64,000 nt of DNA. Origin: AC-32 sp963715575 (GTDB taxonomy: Bacteria > Actinomycetota > Thermoleophilia > Gaiellales > Gaiellaceae). How positions within the stretch are numbered: position 1 is the stretch's first letter; each line of letters opens with the position of its first letter. The DNA is taken from NCBI GenBank assembly GCA_963715575.1, contig OY970250.1, positions 2,294,001-2,358,000 of the forward strand. Direction: 5' to 3'. The translations under genes were made by a program, and so were the position numbers. The notes under the pieces were generated by a model that did not search any database, was not told where the DNA came from, and saw only the letters and a list, made by a program, of their open reading frames with translations. This document shows, one piece after another, positions 1 to 10,779 of this stretch.

Positions 1-2564
<2,564 letters not shown>

Positions 2565-2581
2565 CCGCCCGCAGCGTCGGC

Positions 2582-2587
2582 TATCCT
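2582..2587 (+). promoter_or_regulatory. Candidate -10 box upstream of the LCP-gene leader hairpin
   Basis: TATCCT lies just after the metH stop. A start about 7 nt downstream would put the hairpin and T-run at 2598-2623 inside the LCP leader. No convincing -35 is visible. Inferred from sequence only. Confidence 0.4.
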
Positions 2588-2597
2588 GATTCCCGGC

Positions 2598-2623
2598 GAA
2601 CGCCTTCCACGGCGTTCTTTTTT
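2598..2623 (+). terminator. Intrinsic terminator after metH, abutting the LCP start
   Basis: GAACGCC, a 6-nt loop (TTCCAC), a perfect GGCGTTC arm, then six T. This is a textbook Rho-independent terminator and the only one with a good T-run in the window. It ends 2 nt before the ATG of the next gene, so it may also act as an attenuator for that gene. Confidence 0.8.
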
Positions 2624-2625
2624 CG

Positions 2626-4587
2626 ATGCGGACCACCCTCAAGAAAGGAATCGGCCGCGGGGCCACGCTCAACGGCAACGGCCACGCGATCCTGCCTCCC
2701 GGCGCGCTGACGCCGGTGACGCTCTACCGCCAGCCACCGCCGCCGCAGCGCGGCGTGGCCACGCGGGTCGGCCGCTTCTTCGCGTGGGTGGGCATGGCCC
2801 TCGCCGTCGTCGTGGTCGGCGTCGTCGCCGGCTTCTACCTCTGGGCGCACGAGAGCGTAGCGTTGCTTCGGCCGACCTCGGCCGAGGGCCAGCAGACACA
2901 GGCACGGCTCGACCCGCCGAAGTCGTCGGCGATCGCGCTCGTGCTCGGCTACGACCATCGCGCCGGCGACGGCAGCGCGCCCTCGCGCTCCGACACGATG
3001 ATGCTGATCCGGGCCGACCCGGTCACGAACACGATCTCGATGCTCTCGTTCCCGCGCGACCTGGTCGTGCCGCTCTACTGCCCTGGTAAGGGCGGCGGCG
3101 CCGCAGTGGCGAGCGGCAGCGGCCGGATCAACAGCGCCTATGCCTTCTGCAGCAACCACGTCGGCGGTGCGCTCGAGACCGTGCGGCACCTGACGAACCT
3201 GCCGATCAACTACCTGATCCCGATCAACTTCCTCGGCTTCATCGGCGTCGTGAACAAGCTCGGCGGCGTCTGGCTCGACGTCGACCGCCGCTACTACAAC
3301 AAGAACGTCGGCACCTCGGAGACCGACTACGCGAACATCAACCTCCAGCCCGGCTACCAGCACCTGACCGGCAAGCAGGCGCTCGACTTCGTCCGCTTCC
3401 GGCACACCGACTCCGACCTCTACCGGCTCGCGCGCCAGCAGCTGTTCGTCGGCGCCGCGCGCCAGCAGGTGGCCAAGTCGCTCGGTCTCTCGACCGTGCT
3501 CGGGATCGTCAACACGGTCACCCAGAACCACTACATGGAGGTGGAGCGGGGCGGGCGGGCGGTCAACCTGAGCGACATCAAGAAGTACGCCTCCTTCGCC
3601 TACAACCTCCCGCACGGCCACGTCTTCCAGGTGAAGATCCAGAACATCTTCGGCCAGAACGAGCTCGCCACCGACCAGGGCAACATCGACGAGGCGGTGC
3701 AGCAGTTCCTCAACCCGGACGTGGGCGAGGCCTCGACCGCGACGGCCGTGGCGCTCGGGCACAAGCTCCCCGCGCGTAAGCGCACGATCCCGCCGCGGCA
3801 GGTGACGCTGACTGTGCTGAACGGCAACGGGGTCGCGGGCTCGGCCGGGAACGCGAGCTACCTGCTCGGGCAGGAGGGCTATGTCACGGTCACGCCGGCC
3901 AACGGCCAGCCGGCGAACGCGCCGAACTGGAACTACTTCCACTCGAAGGTCTACTTCGACCCGGCGCGCGCGGCGAACGGGAAGGTCGCGGCGCAGCAGG
4001 TCTCCAAGCTGATCGGGAGCGCGGACGTCGAGCCTTTGCCGGCCCGGCTCCGGGCGCTCTCGAACGGGGCGCTGCTGACGGTGATCGTCGGCTCGACCTT
4101 CCACGGTGAGCTCACACCCGTCGTGATCCCGACTGCGCCGACGCGGCAGCCGGCGCACGTGCGAAGCGACCCGGCGGCGACCCGTTCGGAGGTATTCAAG
4201 TACCGCAAGCGCGTGCCCTTCAGGCTCGAGTACCCGACGAAGCTCGAGAGCTCCTCCAACCTCGACACCGGCTACAGCGAGACGCCGGTCCGGATCTACC
4301 CGCTCGGCGACCGGCCGACGCTGCGGCTCACCTTCCGCACCGGTTCAAACGAGTACTGGGGCATCCAGGAGAGCGACTGGGCCGACGCGCCGATCCTCGA
4401 CGACAAGAGCGTCTCCCAGCGCATCAATGGGCGCAAGTTCGACCTCTACTACACCGGTTCGCACCTGCACATGGTCGTGCTGCGCGACAACGGCGCCACC
4501 TACTGGGTCGTGAACACGCTGCTCGACTCGCTCTCGAACGAGACGATGCTCGCGATCGCGCGCGGGCTGCGGCCGCTGCCCCGGTAG
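2626..4587 (+). CDS. LytR-CpsA-Psr family protein with LytR_C domain
   Basis: LCP proteins attach undecaprenyl-linked glycopolymers to peptidoglycan on the outer face of the membrane. The 653-aa product has a short Pro-rich cytoplasmic tail, one membrane helix at about residues 51-73, and an LCP domain at about 95-290. Its conserved phosphate-contacting region is visible in SDTMMLIRAD and SFPRDLVVP. A LytR_C domain starts near residue 390 (VTLTVLNGNGVAGSAGNASY) and an extra C-terminal domain of about 150 aa follows. The ATG is 2 nt after a terminator T-run and has no Shine-Dalgarno, so a start further in (for example GTG codons before the helix) is possible. The next gene, ugd, makes a UDP-sugar, which fits glycopolymer work. 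Confidence 0.88.
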   Translation: MRTTLKKGIGRGATLNGNGHAILPPGALTPVTLYRQPPPPQRGVATRVGRFFAWVGMALAVVVVGVVAGFYLWAHESVALLRPTSAEGQQTQARLDPPKSSAIALVLGYDHRAGDGSAPSRSDTMMLIRADPVTNTISMLSFPRDLVVPLYCPGKGGGAAVASGSGRINSAYAFCSNHVGGALETVRHLTNLPINYLIPINFLGFIGVVNKLGGVWLDVDRRYYNKNVGTSETDYANINLQPGYQHLTGKQALDFVRFRHTDSDLYRLARQQLFVGAARQQVAKSLGLSTVLGIVNTVTQNHYMEVERGGRAVNLSDIKKYASFAYNLPHGHVFQVKIQNIFGQNELATDQGNIDEAVQQFLNPDVGEASTATAVALGHKLPARKRTIPPRQVTLTVLNGNGVAGSAGNASYLLGQEGYVTVTPANGQPANAPNWNYFHSKVYFDPARAANGKVAAQQVSKLIGSADVEPLPARLRALSNGALLTVIVGSTFHGELTPVVIPTAPTRQPAHVRSDPAATRSEVFKYRKRVPFRLEYPTKLESSSNLDTGYSETPVRIYPLGDRPTLRLTFRTGSNEYWGIQESDWADAPILDDKSVSQRINGRKFDLYYTGSHLHMVVLRDNGATYWVVNTLLDSLSNETMLAIARGLRPLPR

Positions 4588-4590
4588 GCT
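4585..4590 (+). promoter_or_regulatory. -10 box for ugd, sharing the LCP-gene stop codon
   Basis: TAGGCT begins with the TAG stop of the LCP gene and is followed by 8 nt and the GTG of ugd. The spacing fits a leaderless transcript. Confidence 0.55.
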
Positions 4591-4598
4591 CCCCGGCC

Positions 4599-5927
4599 GT
4601 GAAGCCGAAAATCGGCATCTTCGGGGCCGGCTGGGTCGGTCTCGTGACGGGCGCCTGCTTCGCCGAGCTGGGCCACGAGGTCGTGATCCGTGACGTCGTG
4701 CCGGAGCGGATCGAGGCGCTGCAGGCGGGCCGCGTGCCGTTGCACGAGCCCGGCCTCGAAGAGCTGCTCGAGCGCAACCGTGAGCGCCTGGCGTTCACGC
4801 TCGAGGTCGACGAGGTGGTTGACGCGCCCGTGCTCTTCGTCTGCGTCGGCACGCCGCCGACCTATTCCGGCGATGCCGACCTGTCCGCGGTCTGGAGCGT
4901 GGTCGACCAGCTGCCGGCGCTGGAAGAGCGCGCGCTGCTGGTGATGAAGAGCACCGTCCCCGTCGGCACCGGCGAGAAGGTGCGCACCGCGCTCGACGCC
5001 CGCGGGCTCGCGCATGTCGGCTACGTCTCGAATCCCGAGTTTCTCTCCGAGGGCAGCGCCGTCCGCGACTTCATGGAGCCGGACCGCATCGTCGTCGGCG
5101 CGTTCACGGAGGCCGACGCGAAGACGATCGCCTCGCTCTACGACCCGCTCGACACGACCGTCGTGGACGCCGACGTCGCCTCGGCGGAGATGATCAAGCT
5201 CGCCGCGAACGCGTTCCTGATGACGCGGATCAGCTTCATCAACGAGATCGCGAACGTCTGCGAGGCGACCGGCGCGGACGTGGTCAAGGTCGCCGAGGGC
5301 GTCGGGCTCGACAACCGGCTCGGCCCGCACTTCCTGCGCGCCGGCATCGGCTGGGGCGGCTCGTGCTTCCCGAAGGACGGCGTCGCGCTGAAGCAGCTCG
5401 CGTCGAACTCGGGCTACCACTTCCAGCTGCTGAGCGCCGTGATCGAGGTGAACGAGCTCCAGAAGCGGCGCGTCGTCGGGAAGCTCGAAAAGCACCTGGG
5501 CAAGCTCCGCGGCAAGACGGTCGCGCTGCTCGGGCTCGCCTTCAAGCCGAACACGGACGACCTGCGCGAGGCGCCGTCGCTCGTGCTGGCCTCGCGCCTG
5601 CTCGCGGAGGGTGCGGAGGTGCGTGCCTGGGATCCGGTCGCCGACGCGCGGCACCTGCTCCAGGGCGTCACCTTCTGTGACAGCGTGCTCGACGCGGTCT
5701 CCGGCGCGGACGCCGCGGTGATCGTGACCGAGTGGGACGAGCTGCGCGAGCTCGCCTCCGACGAGGTGCGGCAGGCAATGGGCCGGCCGCTGATCGTGGA
5801 CGGCCGCAACCTGCTCGACCCGGAGCAGGCGCGCAGTGCCGGCTTCATGTACGAAGGCATCGGCCGCGCCGCCTCGCCGCTCGCCGCCTTGCCCGAGACC
5901 GAAGAACCAGAGCGCGCCGAGCTCTAG
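4599..5927 (+). CDS. ugd: UDP-glucose 6-dehydrogenase
   Basis: Oxidises UDP-glucose to UDP-glucuronate with two NAD+, supplying acidic sugars for wall or capsule polymers. The 442-aa length is normal for the family. The N-terminal Rossmann motif is FGAGWVG (residues 7-13). The central domain carries KSTVPVGTGEK and NPEFLSEGSA. The catalytic cysteine is Cys256 in GWGGSCFPKDG. The C-terminal UDP-binding domain starts with GLAFKPNTDDLREAPS. The GTG start sits 8 nt after a TAGGCT box and has no SD. The TAG stop overlaps the GTG of the following nucleotidyltransferase, so the two are probably translated together. Confidence 0.94.
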   Translation: MKPKIGIFGAGWVGLVTGACFAELGHEVVIRDVVPERIEALQAGRVPLHEPGLEELLERNRERLAFTLEVDEVVDAPVLFVCVGTPPTYSGDADLSAVWSVVDQLPALEERALLVMKSTVPVGTGEKVRTALDARGLAHVGYVSNPEFLSEGSAVRDFMEPDRIVVGAFTEADAKTIASLYDPLDTTVVDADVASAEMIKLAANAFLMTRISFINEIANVCEATGADVVKVAEGVGLDNRLGPHFLRAGIGWGGSCFPKDGVALKQLASNSGYHFQLLSAVIEVNELQKRRVVGKLEKHLGKLRGKTVALLGLAFKPNTDDLREAPSLVLASRLLAEGAEVRAWDPVADARHLLQGVTFCDSVLDAVSGADAAVIVTEWDELRELASDEVRQAMGRPLIVDGRNLLDPEQARSAGFMYEGIGRAASPLAALPETEEPERAEL

Positions 5928-6616
5928 TGGAGGCGGTCATCCTGGCCGGCGGGAGGGCCGAGCGTCTCGGTGAGGCCGCGGGCGGGCGTCCGAAGGCACT
6001 CGTCGAGCTGAACGGCAGGCCGCTCGCCGCATACCAGGTCGAACAACTTGCAGCGGCAGGCGTCACGCGTGTGCTGGTCAGCTGCGCGGCCGGCGAGGAA
6101 GGAGCCTTCGAGACCGCGCTCGGCGGGCTCGGCCCGGAGGTCGTGGCCGTGGCCGAGCCGGAGCCGCTGGGGCGGGGAGGAGGCATCCGCTTCGCGGCGC
6201 AGGCGCGGCGCGAGCAGGGCGACCTGTTCGCGCTCAACGGCGACGAGCTGGTGGACGTCGACTTCTCGCGGCTGCTCGCGCTCCACCGGGAACGAGGCGC
6301 TGCCGCGACGATCACGGTCGTCCCGCTGCGCTCGCCCTTCGGTGTGGTCGACTTGGACGACGACCTGGTGACGGGCTTCCGGGAGGCGCCGCGGCTCGAC
6401 CAATGGGTCAACTGCGGCATCTACGCCCTCGGCGAGGAGGCGCTCGAGCGCTTCCCCGAGCGCGGCGACCACGAGACCACCACGTTCCCCGAGCTCGCTG
6501 CGGAGGGCCGCCTGCGTGCCCTGCGCCACGAGGGAATCTGGCTGACCGTCAACACTCCCAAGGACCTGCGGGTGGCGAACGAGTACCTCGCCGACCACCC
6601 GGGGTGGCCCGAGTAG
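5927..6616 (+). CDS. Sugar-1-phosphate nucleotidyltransferase
   Basis: A 229-aa NTP-transferase fold protein that should activate a sugar 1-phosphate with an NTP. The N-terminal signature LAGGRAERL followed by GRPKALVELNGRPL is the nucleotide-binding loop and conserved Lys of the family. LNGDELVDVDF carries the metal-binding aspartate, and WVNCGIYALG and HEGIWLTVNTPKDL match the C-terminal half. The GTG start at 5927 was chosen because it overlaps the ugd stop (TAGTG) and places the signature at residues 5-13. It sits between ugd and a cupin, which supports nucleotide-sugar metabolism. The exact sugar and NTP cannot be told; mannose-1-phosphate guanylyltransferase-like is one option. Confidence 0.85.
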   Translation: MEAVILAGGRAERLGEAAGGRPKALVELNGRPLAAYQVEQLAAAGVTRVLVSCAAGEEGAFETALGGLGPEVVAVAEPEPLGRGGGIRFAAQARREQGDLFALNGDELVDVDFSRLLALHRERGAAATITVVPLRSPFGVVDLDDDLVTGFREAPRLDQWVNCGIYALGEEALERFPERGDHETTTFPELAAEGRLRALRHEGIWLTVNTPKDLRVANEYLADHPGWPE

Positions 6617-6643
6617 CCGCATGGTGGTAGGTTCGCGCGGCTC

Positions 6644-7066
6644 GTGGCCGAGCACGATCATTTGACTTCACCGAACCTCGGCGGGCTCGACAAGTTCGCG
6701 GCGGAGCCCGAGAAGGTGGACAAGCCCTGGGGCCACGAGCTGATCTGGTCGAAGACCGACCACTACGCCGGCAAGATCCTCTTCGTCCGCGCCGGCGAGT
6801 CGCTCAGCCTCCAGTTCCACAAGGAGAAGGACGAGGCGTGGTACGTGCTCGAAGGACGGGCGAAGCTCGAGCTCGGCGCGCCTGGCGAGCGAATGCTGAA
6901 CAGCGAAGTCGTCGGGCCGGGTGCGGCCTTCCACTTCCCGCCCGGGACCGTGCACCGTGTGACGGCTGTCGAGGACACGACGCTCATCGAGGTCTCGACG
7001 CCGCAGCTCGACGACATCGTCCGGCTCGAGGACGACTACGGGCGCAAGGGCACGACCGAAGCCTGA
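6644..7066 (+). CDS. Single-domain cupin, mannose-6-phosphate isomerase-like
   Basis: A 140-aa protein with one cupin barrel. Motif 1 is seen as SLQFHKEKDEAWYVLEG, with the metal-binding His and Glu, and motif 2 as GAAFHFPPGTVHRV. The opening KPWGHELIW is typical of the cupins fused to or related to type II mannose-6-phosphate isomerase and mannose-1-phosphate guanylyltransferase. Together with the adjacent nucleotidyltransferase this suggests a role in mannose or other nucleotide-sugar supply, but the isolated barrel cannot be assigned a reaction. The GTG start has TAGGTT 10 nt upstream and no SD. Confidence 0.75.
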   Translation: MAEHDHLTSPNLGGLDKFAAEPEKVDKPWGHELIWSKTDHYAGKILFVRAGESLSLQFHKEKDEAWYVLEGRAKLELGAPGERMLNSEVVGPGAAFHFPPGTVHRVTAVEDTTLIEVSTPQLDDIVRLEDDYGRKGTTEA

Positions 7067-7077
7067 CACAGCTGTGG

Positions 7078-7083
7078 TAAGGT
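7078..7083 (+). promoter_or_regulatory. -10 box for the MerR-family gene
   Basis: TAAGGT, then 7 nt (TCTCGCC), then the GTG start. The geometry fits a leaderless transcript. Confidence 0.6.
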
Positions 7084-7090
7084 TCTCGCC

Positions 7091-7414
7091 GTGCGGACGG
7101 CGACAGTCGGACAGGCGGCGCGCGAGACGGGGTGGTCCCCGCGCATGCTGCGTTACCTCGAGGGCGCCGGGCTCGTGGTCCCGCGGCGCACCGGGGCCGG
7201 CTATCGCACCTACGGTCTGCTCGAGCTGAACCAGCTACGCTCGCTGCGAGAGCTGCGGCGGCGCTTCCGCGTCGAGCTGCGAGAGCTGGCCTTCGCGGCG
7301 CGTTTGCGGCGGGAGCCAGACCTGCGAGCGGCCGTCGACTCGTGGCTCGCAGGCACCGAACTGAGCGCGCTCGACTGGGAGCAGCGCAAGCACGAGCGGC
7401 TGCTGGCCGCCTAA
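7091..7414 (+). CDS. MerR-family transcriptional regulator
   Basis: A 107-aa protein made up almost entirely of a MerR-type winged helix-turn-helix: TVGQAARETGWSPRMLRYLE is the recognition helix region, GAGYRTY the wing, and QLRSLRELRRRF the second half. There is only a short tail (about 40 aa) and no effector-binding domain or metal-binding cysteines, so the ligand is unknown. It lies 20 bp upstream of ahcY on the same strand and probably shares its transcript. A role in controlling the methyl cycle is suggested by position only. Confidence 0.8.
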   Translation: MRTATVGQAARETGWSPRMLRYLEGAGLVVPRRTGAGYRTYGLLELNQLRSLRELRRRFRVELRELAFAARLRREPDLRAAVDSWLAGTELSALDWEQRKHERLLAA

Positions 7415-7434
7415 CTCGAAAGCGAAGGAGCGAC

Positions 7435-8703
7435 ATGGCTACGACCATTCGGCACGACGTCAAGGATCTCGCGCTCGCGCCGGAAGGCGTCAGCCGGATC
7501 GAGTGGGCCGACCGGCAGATGCCGGTCCTAGCCGCGATCCGCGAGCGCTTCGCGACCGACCAGCCGCTGGCTGGCTACCGGATCTCCGCGTGCCTGCACG
7601 TCACGAGCGAGACCGCCAACCTGATGCGCACGCTGAAGGAGGGCGGCGCGGACGTCGTGCTCTGCGCGTCGAACCCGCTCTCGACGCAGGACGACGTGGC
7701 GGCGGCGCTGGTCGAGGAGTTCGAGATCTCGGTCTTCGCAATCAAGGGCGAGGACAACGACACCTACTACCAGCACATCGAGGCCGCGGTCGACCACAAG
7801 CCGCAGCTGACGATGGACGACGGCGCCGACGTGATCGGGGTGCTCCACTCGCACCGGCGCGAGCAGCTGGGCGACATCATCGGCGCAACCGAGGAGACGA
7901 CCACCGGCGTGATCCGGCTCAAGGCCCTGGAGCGCGACGGCGCGCTTGGCTTCCCGGTGATCGCGGTCAACGACGCCCTCACCAAGCACATGTTCGACAA
8001 CCGCTACGGCACCGGCCAGTCGACGATCGACGGGATCGTGCGCGCCACGAACATCCTGCTCGCCGGGCGCACCTTCGTGGTCGCGGGCTACGGCTGGTGC
8101 GGCCGCGGCGTGGCGATGCGCGCGAAGGGCATGGGCGCGCACGTGGTCGTCACCGAGGTCGACCCGCTGCGCGCGCTCGAGGCCGTGATGGACGGCTTCC
8201 AGGTGCTGCCGATGGCGCAGGCCGCGAAGGTGGGCGACATCTTCGTGACCGCGACTGGCGACAAGTCGGTGATCACGCGCGAGGACTTCCTGCAGATGAA
8301 GGACGGCGCGATCCTCGCCAACACGGGCCACTTCAACGTCGAGATCGAGATCCCCGCGCTGCGTTCCCTGGCGACGGAGACCCGCACGCTGCGCACGTTC
8401 GTGGACGAGTTCACGCTCGAGGACGGGCGGCGGCTCTACCTGATCGCCGACGGGCGGCTCGTGAACCTCTCGGCGGCCGAAGGTCACCCCGCGCAGGTGA
8501 TGGACATGTCGTTTGCGAACCAGGCGCTCTCGGCCGAGTACGCGGTGGCGAACGCGACGAGCCTCGAGCGCAAGGTCTATCCGGTGCCGGAGGAGATCGA
8601 CAACGAGATCGCACGGCTCAAGCTCGCGACGATGGGAGTCGACATCGACGAGCTGACCGAGGAGCAGGCGAAGTACCTCGCTTCTTGGGACGAGGGCACG
8701 TAG
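7435..8703 (+). CDS. ahcY: S-adenosylhomocysteine hydrolase
   Basis: Reversibly splits S-adenosylhomocysteine into adenosine and homocysteine using bound NAD+. The 422-aa product shows ISACLHVTSETANLMRTL near the N-terminus, the substrate-site ASNPLSTQDDVAAAL, and the NAD-binding motif FVVAGYGWCGRG near residue 215. The C-terminus ends LASWDEGT and lacks the PDHYRY-like tail of the longer enzymes, so it belongs to the shorter branch also found in archaea and Thermotoga. Some archaeal relatives act on S-inosylhomocysteine, so that is an alternative substrate. The ATG was chosen for the AAGGAG SD at 7424-7429. It is functionally linked to metH at the left edge. Confidence 0.95.
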   Translation: MATTIRHDVKDLALAPEGVSRIEWADRQMPVLAAIRERFATDQPLAGYRISACLHVTSETANLMRTLKEGGADVVLCASNPLSTQDDVAAALVEEFEISVFAIKGEDNDTYYQHIEAAVDHKPQLTMDDGADVIGVLHSHRREQLGDIIGATEETTTGVIRLKALERDGALGFPVIAVNDALTKHMFDNRYGTGQSTIDGIVRATNILLAGRTFVVAGYGWCGRGVAMRAKGMGAHVVVTEVDPLRALEAVMDGFQVLPMAQAAKVGDIFVTATGDKSVITREDFLQMKDGAILANTGHFNVEIEIPALRSLATETRTLRTFVDEFTLEDGRRLYLIADGRLVNLSAAEGHPAQVMDMSFANQALSAEYAVANATSLERKVYPVPEEIDNEIARLKLATMGVDIDELTEEQAKYLASWDEGT

Positions 8704-8719
8704 CGCCGATACACCGGAC

Positions 8720-9457
8720 ATGAAGGCGGTCATCCTCGCCGCCGGCTACGCGACGCGGCTGTACCCGCTGACGCTCGACCGGCCGAAGGCCCTGCTGCCC
8801 GTCGGCGGCCGGCCGATGGTCGAGCACCTGCTCCTGCAGCTGGCGGGCGTGGAGGGGTTGGACGAGATCCACCTGGTGACGAACGCGAAGTTCGCGGGCG
8901 CCTTCCGCGAGTGGGCGGCCGGGTGGGAGGGCCAGGAGGTGCAGATCGTCGACGACGGAACCGGCGACGACGAGTCGAAGCTCGGCGCGATCGGCGATCT
9001 CGACCTGACCATCCGCGCCGCGGCGATCGACGACGACCTGCTGGTGCTCGCCGGCGACAACCTCTTCAGCGAGAGCCTGGCGCCCTTCGCGGAGTTCGGG
9101 CGGGCCAAGCGCTCGCCGGCGCTCGGGGTCTACGACGTCGGCGACCTGGAGGCGATCCGCCGCTACAACGCGATCGAGCTCGACGAGGACGGCCGGCTGA
9201 CGTACTTCGAGGAGAAACCGGAGCAGCCGCGCAGCACACTGACCGGGATCGCGCTCTACTTCTATCCCCGCGAATCGCTCGGGCTCGTGCGCGAGTACCT
9301 GCAGGCGGGGAACAACCCCGACCAACCGGGCCGGCTCGTGGAGTGGCTCTACCCGCGGCTGCCGGTGTATGCGTGGCTGGTGCCGGGCCGCTGGTACGAC
9401 ATCGGCTCGGCGGAGACGCTGGCCGAGGCCGACCGGGCCTTCTCGACCGGGGGATAA
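8720..9457 (+). CDS. Nucleotidyltransferase, glucose-1-phosphate thymidylyltransferase-like
   Basis: A 245-aa NTP-transferase domain protein. LAAGYATRLYPLTLDRPKAL is the classic sugar-nucleotidyltransferase signature (residues 6-25). LVLAGDNLFSESL holds the metal-binding Asp, and YFEEKPEQPRS is the conserved substrate loop. The end, PGRWYDIGSAETLAEADR, matches RfbA/GalU-like and MurU-like enzymes. It starts 16 bp after ahcY and is probably read through from it, although a link to the methyl cycle is not obvious. With ugd and the first nucleotidyltransferase it makes a second sugar-activation activity within 4 kb. NTP and sugar specificity are not readable from the sequence. Confidence 0.88.
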   Translation: MKAVILAAGYATRLYPLTLDRPKALLPVGGRPMVEHLLLQLAGVEGLDEIHLVTNAKFAGAFREWAAGWEGQEVQIVDDGTGDDESKLGAIGDLDLTIRAAAIDDDLLVLAGDNLFSESLAPFAEFGRAKRSPALGVYDVGDLEAIRRYNAIELDEDGRLTYFEEKPEQPRSTLTGIALYFYPRESLGLVREYLQAGNNPDQPGRLVEWLYPRLPVYAWLVPGRWYDIGSAETLAEADRAFSTGG

Positions 9458-9470
9458 CCCGGCACACATC

Positions 9471-9499
9471 CGTCACTGAGGCGTCACAGACACGTGACG
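9471..9499. promoter_or_regulatory. CGTCAC repeat/inverted repeat upstream of the comF-like gene
   Basis: CGTCAC occurs twice in direct orientation and once inverted: CGTCAC, 6 nt, GTGACG at 9482-9499, with a further CGTCAC just before. It lies directly upstream of the TACGCT box, so it could be an operator. No regulator is assigned. Confidence 0.3.
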
Positions 9500-9509
9500 T
9501 TGTCGCCTC

Positions 9510-9515
9510 TACGCT
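9510..9515 (+). promoter_or_regulatory. Candidate -10 box for the comF-like gene
   Basis: TACGCT upstream of the SD GGAGGTGAG at 9522-9530. Here the transcript would carry a short leader with SD rather than being leaderless. Confidence 0.35.
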
Positions 9516-9541
9516 CGCCCTGGAGGTGAGTTTGGTGTGAC

Positions 9542-10204
9542 GTGAAGCTCCTAGACCTGATCCTGCCCGTGCGCTGCGTCGTCTGCGGCGCCGGCAGCGA
9601 GCAGCTCTGTCCGGCCTGTCGTCGCGCCCTCCCGCGGCTCGCCGCTCCGCTCTGCGCTCGCTGCGGCGCTCCGACCGCCTGGCCGGTCCACCGGTGCCGC
9701 GAGTGCGCAGGCCGCCGCCTCGCATTCGTCTCGGCCCGTGCGGCGGTCGCTTATGACCCGACCGTTCGGCAGCTCGTGCGCGCCTGGAAGGAGCGCGGCC
9801 TGCGGACGCTCGCGTCGGTGGCTGCCGATGCGGTGGCCGACGCCTTGGCTCCTCCGGCCGTGGCAGCGCTCGCGTTCGTCCCGTCCGACCGAGCGCGCGG
9901 CCTCGAGCGTGGGCACCATCCGGCCGAGCGGCTGGCGCGCGAGCTCGGCGAGCGGTGGTCGCTACCGGTGCAGGCGCTGCTCGGCAGGACGCGTCCCGCG
10001 TCGCGGCAACGCGGGCTGGCACTCGCCGACCGCCGGCGCAACGTCACCGGTGCGTTCGCACCTGCCGGCGAATCGCCGGCCCGGGTCGGGCTCGTCGACG
10101 ACGTCTACACCAGCGGCTCGACCGCGAATGCCGCCGCGAGCGCGCTCCGCAAGGCCGGCGCGCGGCGGGTCGACGTGATCACCTTCGCACGGGTCGTCCG
10201 CTAG
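9542..10204 (+). CDS. ComF-family phosphoribosyltransferase-like protein
   Basis: A 220-aa double-zinc-ribbon protein with a PRTase fold. The N-terminus has CVVCGAG/CPAC and CARCG/CREC cysteine pairs (about residues 12-60). The C-terminus has the PRPP-loop motif VGLVDDVYTSGSTA. In competent bacteria ComF helps import single-stranded DNA, while most relatives are uncharacterised. No other competence gene is visible here. The GTG start is preceded by GGAGGTGAG. The TAG stop forms the beginning of a TAGATT box in front of hpf. Confidence 0.85.
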   Translation: MKLLDLILPVRCVVCGAGSEQLCPACRRALPRLAAPLCARCGAPTAWPVHRCRECAGRRLAFVSARAAVAYDPTVRQLVRAWKERGLRTLASVAADAVADALAPPAVAALAFVPSDRARGLERGHHPAERLARELGERWSLPVQALLGRTRPASRQRGLALADRRRNVTGAFAPAGESPARVGLVDDVYTSGSTANAAASALRKAGARRVDVITFARVVR

Positions 10205-10207
10205 ATT
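10202..10207 (+). promoter_or_regulatory. Candidate -10 box for hpf overlapping the comF-like stop
   Basis: TAGATT begins with the TAG stop of the upstream gene. The transcript would have a leader of roughly 25 nt carrying GAAGGAG. Confidence 0.4.
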
Positions 10208-10239
10208 CCGCGCACCGAGCCACCGTCGAAGGAGCGCGG

Positions 10240-10779
10240 ATGCAGTTCCAGGTGAAGGGCAGGAATCTGGAAGTCAGCGATTCGATTCGAAGCTACGCCG
10301 AGGAGAAGCTCGGCAAGCTCGAGCGGCAGCTGACCGACCCGCGGATCGAGCTCGAGCTGATGCTGGAGAAGAACCCGTCGATTGCGAACAACCAGGTCGC
10401 CGAGGCGACGATCTGGACGTCCGGCCCGGTGCTCCGGGCACGAGAGGCCTCCTCGGACATGCGCGCCTCGATCGACCAGCTGGTCGAGAAGCTCGAGCGA
10501 CAGGTCACCCGCTACCGCACGCGCGGCCGCGACCGCAGGCGCCGCGCAAGCAGAGCGACCAGCGCCGCCGAGGCCGCGCCTACGACCGGGGACGAGCTCG
10601 ACCTGGAGATCGTGAAGACCAAGCAGTTCGCGCTCGACGCGATGACGCCGGAGGAGGCAGTGCTCCAGCTGGAGCTCGTCGGGCACGACTTCTTCGTCTT
10701 CCGCAGCGGCGACTCCGAGGCGGTGAACATCGTCTACCGGCGGCGCGACGGCGGCTACGGGTTGATCGAGCCGCAGTGA
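10240..10779 (+). CDS. hpf: Ribosome hibernation promoting factor, long form
   Basis: Binds the 30S decoding site of idle ribosomes and, in the long form, dimerises them into inactive 100S particles. The 179-aa protein has an N-terminal S30AE domain (MQFQVKGRNLEVSDSIRSYA to about residue 95), a basic linker (RGRDRRRRASR), and a C-terminal dimerisation domain (IVKTKQFALDAMTPEEAVLQ). This is the layout of Gram-positive long HPF. The ATG was chosen over upstream codons because of the GAAGGAG SD ending 6 nt before it. The last codon overlaps the GTG of the next gene (GTGA), so the pair is translationally coupled. Confidence 0.94.
   Translation: MQFQVKGRNLEVSDSIRSYAEEKLGKLERQLTDPRIELELMLEKNPSIANNQVAEATIWTSGPVLRAREASSDMRASIDQLVEKLERQVTRYRTRGRDRRRRASRATSAAEAAPTTGDELDLEIVKTKQFALDAMTPEEAVLQLELVGHDFFVFRSGDSEAVNIVYRRRDGGYGLIEPQ

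Noticed and set aside
9526..9540. Mini frame GTG AGT TTG GTG TGA right before the comF-like gene, a possible leader peptide
   Set aside because: Four codons without SD, lying within the likely SD of comF; no coding evidence.
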